In this document: piece after piece, positions 18,697-25,106 of the stretch
Layout of the letters: the number at the start of each line of letters is the position of its first letter
Numbering within the stretch: position 1 is the first letter of the stretch
Assembly: GCA_003427395.1 (NCBI GenBank)
Contig: BFEA01000081.1
Span: 1,486,874-1,511,979 of the forward strand
Origin: Chara braunii
Taxonomy: Eukaryota; Streptophyta; Charophyceae; Charales; Characeae
Length of the DNA stretch: 25,106 bases
Direction: 5' to 3'
The notes under the pieces: generated by a model
The model's input: the letters and a program-made list of their open reading frames with translations, nothing else
Database searches by the model: none
Told to the model about the DNA's origin: nothing
Made by a program: the position numbers and the translations under genes

Positions 18697-19990
18697 CTAC
18701 TCTAGATCTAGAAGATTTTGACAGTTGAGATAACCCTCCTCCCCGAGCCCCCCTAATTGCTCCTTTCCATGCCTACTATAGGTAGGCTTGCCGGCCAGAC
18801 TTCGTTGGAGGTGAGCGACCCCTCCTAGCCTTGAGTGCTCTCCGTACTGCTTCAGTTCCTGACTCTCTCTTCCCCTGAGTGGGTGAGATGTCATGTCCCG
18901 TGCCTGGGCTATTCCATTGCCAGGTTCCGCTACGAGGTGATACTAGTGGGGCTACGGTCGTATTGGTGTTGGATAGCAAAGCCTACCCTCCGGTAGTACA
19001 GATCCGCAATTGGGTATTGGGGTCATTGGGCCATAGCTAAGGGGTAGCTGAGGGGGAATAGGAGGACTTGGAGGAGGAGGGGGAAGGGGGGGAGGCGTTG
19101 GGTAACACCCAAGCCAATAAGCAGGGTGAGACCATGTTGGCATGAAAGCGTTGCCTCGTTGGCCTCCAAGGTCCTGATGAAGACTGTGGACTGTTGGAGC
19201 GAGAACCGAGTGCTGAGCGAAGTGTAGCGGGTCATGAACCACTGTTTGCCTCTGAATAGGCCGATATCTCGTTGCTGGGTCACCTCCTCCAGATCGAATT
19301 CAAGTTGCCTCCTCCTGATACGCTTGAGGGTGCGCAGAGCTAGGGAGCTGGTGGCTAGAACCTATCGGCATAGTACTATGTACTGAGCGATCCCCCGTCT
19401 CCCGTACTACCACTACTTGGCTCTGCGATCTTCTGTAGGGAGGTTCGTATGTTGGATGTGCTGCCTGCTTTTGCAGATTTACTCATGCCGACCGGTCTAC
19501 CTCCCTCCATGAAGTATCAACCGCTTCCTCTCTCTGAGAAGGTTGTTGCGAATTTGACCATTGTCTGCGTGGGCACTCCTCTCTTTCCTGACGGGGGCAG
19601 TTTTCCTCCGTGTGGAAATACCAGCGGCATTTCCTACACCAGTCTGAGAACGGGGTTGCAACTTCCATCCTCCATATCTCCCCGTTCGGTGACTTTATCG
19701 CCAACGTATTCTCTACCCGAAACCGTGCTTGAGGATCCATATCTAACTTTATATTCATTTATTTTTGTCGGCTTCTATCAGCTTCCGGTGCGTGCATGTG
19801 CTTGACTCCCCCTATGAGACCCTCCATTGCGCTAGGCAGGTAGTACATTGCATCCAGCGGTACCCTAAGCGCCATAATCCAGAAATTGGTTTCTGCCTCC
19901 TTCAACTTGAGCTCCTTCAATTTAGTCCACACCCATACAAATAGAGACTGAAACCGACCTTTGGACACCACAAGGAGTCTCTCACACTCC
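18697..19990 (-). pseudogene. LINE ORF1 (nucleic-acid-binding protein), zinc-knuckle and Pro-rich part
   Basis: The frame from about 19990 reads ERLLVVSKGRFQSLFVWVW, ETNFWIMALRVPLDAMYYL, then a TAA, then MNIKLDMDPQARFRVENTLA. The zinc knuckle is CRKC-RWYF-H-TEEN-C, an exact CX2CX4HX4C at 19597-19638. A Gln/Ser-rich part follows, then a Pro run (PTPPPLPPPPPSPPIPP, around 19050-19110). ORF1 of plant LINEs binds element RNA. The 5' side stops at about 19990, where a T16 tract and CAG (on the - strand) begin foreign DNA. Confidence 0.8.
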
Positions 19991-20002
19991 GCCGTCTGAA
20001 AG

Positions 20003-20400
20003 AAAAAAAAAAAAAAAAGTTTTCATTTAGTCCAAAATAATGAGATTCACAACACTACTTCCTACCCCCGAGGTAAATCCCGGATCCAAATCAGGAAAAT
20101 CGGTTTGGGTCCCGACCGATCTTACTAAGAATCTAGGACAGATTCTCCGCCCAATGGGGTGACACGTCGGTAACGTGCTCGCTGATCCCAGGAAATTGTG
20201 CTCGAACTCTCAGTGTCCGAGGTGGAATCAAGGGCCCATCGAGGGCACTCTTCACGGTCTAGCTTCACCATATGTCATCATTGCCGCCTGTTCTCCTCAG
20301 GAATTTGAACCCCAGCGATCAGGCTCTGCTCCCGACCAACAGAGTCACCTTATCCGTGTCCTGGACAAATCATCTCTTCGGCTAGAGCTCGAGAGGCAGA
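20003..20400 (-). mobile_element. Probable tRNA-derived SINE-like unit with poly-T end
   Basis: On the - strand, a tRNA-like head at 20349-20295 shows an A-box-like GACTCTGTTGGTCGGGAGC and a B-box-like GGGGTTCAAATTCC. About 280 bp of body follows, ending in T16 at 20018-20003 (A16 on +), directly against LINE ORF1. The internal promoter pattern and terminal homopolymer fit a SINE. Target-site duplications were not found. Confidence 0.5.
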
Positions 20401-20429
20401 AGGACTAAGCCTACTAGGCCCCGTTGCCC

Positions 20430-20840
20430 TAGTCCCAGCCTTAGTCGAATGCCCCGTCCCGAATCTGATAGCCCCAGGCTAAGCCTGACGGTCCCGGCCT
20501 GAATTCGGCGGTCCCGACATGAATGTGATGGTCCTAGTCTGAGTCCGGTGGTCCCGACCTTAGTCGAATGTCCATCCCGAATCTGATAGCCCAGGGCTAA
20601 GCCTGACGATCCCGATCTGAAATCGGTCCTGGTCTGAGTCCGGTGGTCCCGGTCTTAGTCGAATGTCCATCCCGAATCTGATAGCCCCGAGATAAGTCTG
20701 ACGATCCCGGTCTGAATTCAGTCTTGGTCTGAGTCCGGTGGTCTCGACCTTAGTCGAATGTCCGTCTCGAATCTGATAGCCCCAGGCTATGCTTGACGAT
20801 CCCGGCCTGAATTCGACGGTCCCCACCTGAACGTGACAGT
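20430..20840. repeat. Nested minisatellite: ~20-bp units in ~95-119-bp blocks
   Basis: The basic unit is about 20 bp of the form (C/T)GGTCCCGACCTGAATTCGG with variants. It is organised in larger blocks that restart at CTTAGTCGAAT (20440, 20559, 20654, 20749), giving spacings of 119, 95 and 95. The 88-codon - strand frame across it is a by-product. Confidence 0.85.
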
Positions 20841-20929
20841 CATGTCCTTGCGAGTGAAAGGCCTGGTTCGTCTGCGCCTAGGAGCCTACCGTCATTCGTG
20901 ACCGTTCCCCTCTCGACCCCGACTGTCTG

Positions 20930-21540
20930 TATGTGTGTGAGAGCAGTCGCGCGCCCACGATCTCTACTCTGCGCGCACGTGTGCGCAGCTGCGCCCTTGC
21001 GACCAACTCTGCGCACGTGTGTGCAAGCGATCTCATCCACTTGTGCATGTTCGTGCGGCAGCGCGATCCCGCATGCACGTGCTTGCTCGCACCCCCGTTC
21101 GACCGTGCGCGTGGACGTCCGCTTCCGACCGTCTGTGCGCACTCACACGCCCCCGTTCGTCCGTGCACGTCTGTGCCGCAACAAGATCCCGACTGCACGT
21201 ATGGGTGTTGCACCGTCGTTCGTCTGTGCGCGCACACGCGGCAGCGCGATCCCGTCTGCGCGTATGGGTGTTGCAGCGCTGTTCGTCCGTGCGCGTGCGT
21301 GCATGAACTTAGTTGCGCGCCTGTGATCGCTTTTGCACACAAGTTTGCGCGAGTGTCCACCGTGCGCCCCCTGACTTCAACCGTGCATAGATTTGTGCGA
21401 GTGTGCACACGTTGTGCGCCCTTTGTTCGCTACTGTGTGCACGTATGTCCGTGGCGAGTGCGATCGCTCGCACCCCGTACCCGACCGCACGACCAACTAT
21501 GGAGTCACGTGCCCACTATGGTGCGGACGTGAGTCTCTCC
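20930..21540. repeat. GC-rich 63-bp minisatellite with alternating purine-pyrimidine runs
   Basis: Clear units are 21056-21118 (63), 21119-21175 (57), 21176-21238 (63) and 21239-21301 (63), with decayed units on both sides. Each has a GATCCCG-GC-TGCACGT block and a GTTCGTCCGTGCGCG block. All unit lengths are multiples of three, which explains the long open frames on both strands (up to 199 codons on + and 176 on -). Those frames have no known domain, so I treat them as artefacts. GTGCGCGCACAC-type runs can adopt Z-DNA. Confidence 0.85.
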
Positions 21541-22509
21541 CCTCTTCCAAACCTCCTTACTCGCGACCCGCTCCTTCCTTGGTGCGTCTGCTTCTCGTGC
21601 ATCCCCCGAGCTCCTGTGGTGCGCCCATAAGTACATATCTCCTCTCGTGTGCACGTAGGTGCGCATCATGATGTCCGAAGTGTCCCGATCCTGGGCCCGG
21701 TTCGGTTTTTATACTTTGCCGGACCCTTTTCGAAGTTTGCCCCAGCCCTCGTATGATGCATCGGTGCCAACAAATTGCAATGCCCAGGTACCGTGGCTTC
21801 CCCGAGCCTGCGCCCGGGCCTTTTTAGGCCCCCGAAGGGTTTTGAGCGAAGGGAGCCTTTTTGTCGGGTACTGGGCCTTTTGCAGCGACCTGGTACCGGC
21901 CTCCTTCCGATCCTAGGTCAGGGCCTGTCCTCCCATGGTCCCCACACGAAAGGTACCCGCCTCATAGAAATTTGTAGGGCCCGAACTCCGGAATTAATAA
22001 ATATGTGGTCCGAGGCCCCTTTTGTTGGCGTTAGGCCCGCGACCCTTTTTAGGTCTCTCGTACAACTCAAGTGCGGTGACTCTGAATACGCCTTCGTGAT
22101 ATTTTTCTTTGGTACTGGCCTTGTGATGAACTTCAGTGTCGTCGCAGCTTAACCCAGCTGACGACTCGTCTCAAGGTCCGACGTCCTACATTGTTTCGTC
22201 CATTGTCCGACTCTTAGCGTGAGTCCGACCCTCTCGTTCCCGTCCTTTATCTGGAGCCTCTGACACTTCCTTTGTAGTAGTCATTCTTTGTGTCTTGTCA
22301 TCGATAAGCCTCGATGGTGCGCATAAAGGAACGCTCACTCAGAATCAAGGGCCTGCTTCTTCTCGACCTCGGCCTCAACACTTGTTGCGTGAATCTGATA
22401 CTATATCTTTTTTATATCGTTTGCAATCCCGCTAGGTAAAGCGACTAAATCCAGCTCTCCTCAAGAGTTATCTTCAAGGAAGTAAAGGGCGGTGTAAGGC
22501 TGGAGCTGG
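21541..22509. other. No supported gene; part of the insert within the LINE
   Basis: Frames of 85-125 codons (for example 21775-22152 on +) have no recognisable domains and Pro/Arg/Gly-rich composition. It may be the remainder of a repeat element carrying the two minisatellites. No LTR or terminal inverted repeat was found. Confidence 0.4.
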
Positions 22510-23042
22510 CCGACACCGGATAGTCTTTGCCTAAAAAATAACATAATCAAGCCCTTCTAGATCAGCCAAGTTGTGACTTTTCCTCTTCTGACTCCTGGAT
22601 TGATCAGACGTCGAGAAAACCAGCCATCATAAAAAACTCTCACCATATCCTCCTTCACTCCTCTCGACAGGTTTTTCGTCTCGTCTTGAAAGATAAAGAT
22701 CATAGTTCTTTCTTTGAGTCATTTTTCCTTAATGGCATCAAGCGATTCATTCACCTTAAACCTCCTGCCCCTCTCATCTACCACGACTTTTCCAGATCAG
22801 GCGCAAGGTGAAAAACCCCGTCATCATAGCATTGTCCCAACGACTGTCTCACCCTGTCCTCGATTACCCAAAAGTTCGGAGGTGGGGGCGGTCTCCCACT
22901 TCCATGTTCCTTCATTCTTATCCAACATGTACCAGTAGCAATTCGGTAAAGCCTTAAGCAATAAATCGATCGGGGATAAAATTACGTGTACACCTATCCA
23001 CGTCTCTTGGACCTCACTAAACTTCCAGGACAAAGTTTTCTT
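22510..23042 (-). pseudogene. LINE ORF1 N-terminal part (decayed)
   Basis: One continuous frame of about 175 codons with five stops (four TGA, one TAG). Segments read LSWKFSEVQETWIGVHVILS, LLLKALPNCYWYMLDKNEGT, WKWETAPTSELLGN, VVVDERGRRFKVNESLDAI, MIFIFQDETKNLSRGVKED, MVRVFYDGWFSRRLINPGVR. It lies on the same strand, upstream of and in order with the ORF1 remainder at 19990-18697, and stops abruptly at about 22510. The assignment to the same ORF1 is by position and style. No ATG is seen at its start, so the true N-terminus may lie further up or have been lost. Confidence 0.6.
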
Positions 23043-23045
23043 CTC

Positions 23046-24480
23046 CCCGTTGAATCTCTTTTACCTCATGTGTACCTGAAGATAATAATTGTAGAATGAT
23101 GAAACGTACCTGTGTCGAAGTGAGCCACCTTCCTCCTCCCCATCTCTTGTTAACTTGGAAACTATCTAGCATATACTACACCCTGAACCAGTAATAATTC
23201 ATAGAATAACCGAGTAGTTTCTCGCATCGTCGAGCCGAACAACCCAGAACAGAGCTTTACACAATACAAAACACAGACCGAACACCTTGGTTTAGCCAAA
23301 CAAATTGAGAAGCTTCTCGCCTTTCAGAGCCTGTCCCGTGGAAAGGTACGATTCGATCAACTTCGCTAAACTGGTTGCGTGGCCGGGAGGCTACCGCCAC
23401 CAATGTCCTTGCGGAATTGCCATAGAAATTGCCATGAAATTATGCCGAAACCCTAGCCTACATCTGGCCGGGAATGCCTCCCTGGGCGCCCGACAACAAC
23501 TGCCTCATTATCATTCGTAATACCTCCATCTTCCTGGTACTCTCTCTCCACCGTTCTACCACATCCAATTGAAACGAGTCCCGGAGTTACCGATGATTCC
23601 GTGTTCATGATGATACCCTCGCTAAACTCGATGGCTTACTCCCTGACCCTTAGAAAGCGTAAACAAACAACCAACCTTCTAAATCCCCTTCCGCCCCTTG
23701 GAGAGAAGAGGGATATTGAAGGCAACAGGCGCGTGAGTGGAGGAGGAACCTGGGCATAAAACGACTAGGTTAAAACGTCGGTAATTCTTCAGCGGTGCCT
23801 AGTACTCCCTCCTCTCAGTCAATGTGGCGTTTATGCTCACCTACTCTATGGTAGTGTCGCGCCTATTGAGGGTACGGATGTGGGTTCTAGGGGTTACCTT
23901 GAAGGAGCTGTACCCGTCTAATCGGGGCCCACGAACGGTGGGGGGGAACAGTTCCTCGATCTCCGTCGGTGATGGCGGAGCTATCGACGAGGTAACGACC
24001 TGAGACTTTTTTTTTTTTTTTTTTATACTCACGAGACTCCCATCCCACCACTCCTCTCGATATATATCTCCTGGCGCACCCCCACTCCATTTCTATCTTA
24101 CCTCATGCGAGGAACATCACTCTCTACTGGAGCAACCTGACCAGACAGCTGACGCTGGCACCGACGCTGAATGAGCTCCCCCATTCAGCCCCAATTGAGG
24201 CACTAGCGTACAAGCCTCGTTATACGGGAACCTCGGGAGCTAGGCACATAGTTCTCAGCTCGTCCCGTGAGTAGTGTGGGCACTCATAGGCAGTGTCTAA
24301 TGGTCAACTAACCAAGGTCTTAACCTATGAGCCCCTCTAAGCACTAACCTATCACAGCTCGGATCATATATGTCTACTATTAGTTGTTGAGTATGCTGGT
24401 TGTTATATGAGCTAATGTGATATCATAATCTATGTGGATGTGTGTGGTTGCTTTCTGCTTTTGATGAGCCTTGCTTATGT
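23046..24480. other. No supported gene; possible LINE 5' UTR and unclassified DNA
   Basis: No long frame with a domain. A 102-nt phase-0 open block on the - strand (23999-23898) is bounded by CAG and AAG|GTAACC, but its acceptor lacks a pyrimidine tract. An 18-nt T run lies at 24007-24024. The part next to 23046 may hold the LINE 5' UTR. Confidence 0.4.
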
Positions 24481-24820
24481 CTGTTCGCTAGGGAGAATCA
24501 ACCAGTGGTAATGGTGGAGACCTCGACNGTCGTCTAACAACTACCCCCANCCTACCTCTGATAACCCACCACCCCGAAATNGGTCCACAGACATTGAGAG
24601 TAGGACACACCTCATGATTCGACATTGGTTTCCCTACAAGGCAACCCTCCCCACCATAGGACTGCCACGGTATCACCATGCACCCAACCAACCCCTTACT
24701 ACTCACCTGCCCAAGAGAGTAGCATCCATCTCACATCAACTTTCCCGCAGGAAAGGCACAGGTCCCCACCCGAAACCATGTAAGAGGATCATCCCTTAGC
24801 TGATATGATGAATGAGCATC

Positions 24821-24886
24821 GTCAGAGTTGAACTCAGGACCTCCAAGTTAGTATATCAGAGCTCTACCCACTGAGCTATTGAGGTC
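24821..24886 (-). mobile_element. tRNA-like SINE head 1
   Basis: On the - strand the order is GACCTCA, AT, AGCTCAGTGGGTAGAGC (perfect D-arm, A box), a degraded anticodon arm, then GAGTTCAACTC (B-box-like T-arm). The acceptor partner is not adjacent and the anticodon stem does not pair, so it is not a functional tRNA gene. The sequence continues on the - strand towards 24480 as a possible SINE body containing three N. Confidence 0.6.
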
Positions 24887-24920
24887 TTTAGTCTGTAAGG
24901 GCGCTATGCCAGGCTCGGGA

Positions 24921-25046
24921 CAAGTACGTGGGGTGCAACCTACACCAACCAATTGTGCTCAGGGGAAGTTGTGGGCCGACAAAGTCGAACCCACAACCTC
25001 CCCGTTGCAACAGCGGAGCTCTGCCCACTGAGCTACCACGTACTTG
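24921..25046 (-). mobile_element. tRNA-like unit 2, closed by a perfect 11-bp stem
   Basis: On the - strand: CAAGTACGTGG (25046-25036), TAGCTCAGTGGGCAGAGC (D-arm, A box), an anticodon-like arm around GTTGCAAC, a T-arm-like 8-bp stem GTTGTGGG with CCCACAAC enclosing TTCGAC and a small CGAC/GTCG stem, a further small GGTG/CACC hairpin, then CCACGTACTTG (24931-24921). The two ends are exact reverse complements. The whole 126-nt unit can thus fold as an enlarged cloverleaf. It could be a SINE head, a tRNA pseudogene with insertions, or a structured RNA. Confidence 0.6.
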
Positions 25047-25106
25047 CTTACCAACTGACCGTCTCGAAGGTAAGACGCCAAGCATGCCACAGGCACTATC
25101 GTGGGG

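Larger units (their letters stand above)
14603..23042 (-). mobile_element. Near full-length but dead L1-type LINE, interrupted by ~2.5 kb
   Basis: On the - strand: ORF1 N-terminal part (23042-22510), foreign DNA (22509-20003), ORF1 remainder with zinc knuckle (19990-18697), linker (18600-17990), APE endonuclease (17957-17030), spacer (16985-16737), reverse transcriptase (16706-15480), post-RT region and 3' UTR (15475-14603). Without the interruption the element is about 6 kb, normal for a two-ORF LINE. Many stops and frameshifts make it non-functional. Confidence 0.85.

Noticed and set aside
19165-19205. Possible hammerhead ribozyme core, because of a CTGATGA at about 19165.
   Set aside because: The required GAAA partner and flanking stems are missing, and the site lies in LINE ORF1 sequence.
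20878-21532. Long Cys/Arg/His-rich frames on both strands (up to 199 codons).
   Set aside because: They lie in a minisatellite whose unit length is a multiple of three, there is no domain, and both strands are open to a similar degree.
23898-23999. Phase-0 34-codon block on the - strand with CAG before it and AAG|GTAACC after it, a candidate exon.
   Set aside because: The acceptor follows an A-rich, not pyrimidine-rich, stretch. Joining it to the upstream donor-like site near 24100 gives an early stop.

Overview
The window reads as nuclear DNA of a eukaryote, not bacterial or organellar DNA. It has splice-site-like signals, LINE and Ty3/gypsy coding fossils, tRNA-derived SINE-like units, long microsatellites and minisatellites, and almost no intact coding sequence. 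The LINE family (zinc-knuckle ORF1, APE-type endonuclease, L1-type reverse transcriptase) is of the kind found in green plants and streptophyte algae. From general resemblance I lean towards a charophyte-type alga or another large repeat-rich plant genome, but nothing here proves the lineage. Three single N positions (24528, 24550, 24581) show unresolved bases near the right end.

Layout. 1-5130: no convincing gene; small tandem duplications, microsatellites and an unusually dense series of perfect or near-perfect DNA hairpins (strongest 2798-5127), several placed directly after a polypyrimidine tract ending in TAG. 5352-5650: a decayed ~54-bp minisatellite. 6898-7970: the only gene-like place, two consecutive + strand ORFs of ~170 and 178 codons whose ATGs both lie directly behind a splice-acceptor-like CAG; the first is cut by one in-frame TAA that is also part of a consensus splice donor. 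Two hairpins follow the second stop, then a 59-codon open frame.

9165-11124 (- strand): decayed Ty3/gypsy polyprotein (pre-protease segment, protease tail, reverse transcriptase). 11680-12906: two AT-rich ~665-bp tandem units, each with two ~203-bp half repeats and a GC-rich palindromic end. 13078-15470: three head-to-tail copies of the 3' end of a LINE. 14603-19990 and 22510-23042 (- strand): body of that LINE (ORF2 RT, endonuclease, ORF1 zinc knuckle, then ORF1 N-terminal part), with ORF1 split by ~2.5 kb of foreign repeat DNA (SINE-like unit 20003-20400, 20-bp minisatellite 20430-20840, GC-rich 63-bp minisatellite 20930-21540, unclassified 21541-22509). 23046-25106: no gene; two tRNA-like SINE heads on the - strand at the right edge, one closed by a perfect 11-bp stem.

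Working picture: a repeat graveyard around one small, unrecognised two-ORF locus. The best candidates for something undescribed are the hairpin field with its TAG-ending pyrimidine tracts, the two-ORF locus that may be its downstream gene, the LINE tail triplication, and the extended tRNA-like fold at the right end. No function is assigned to the two ORFs: I do not recognise their family.
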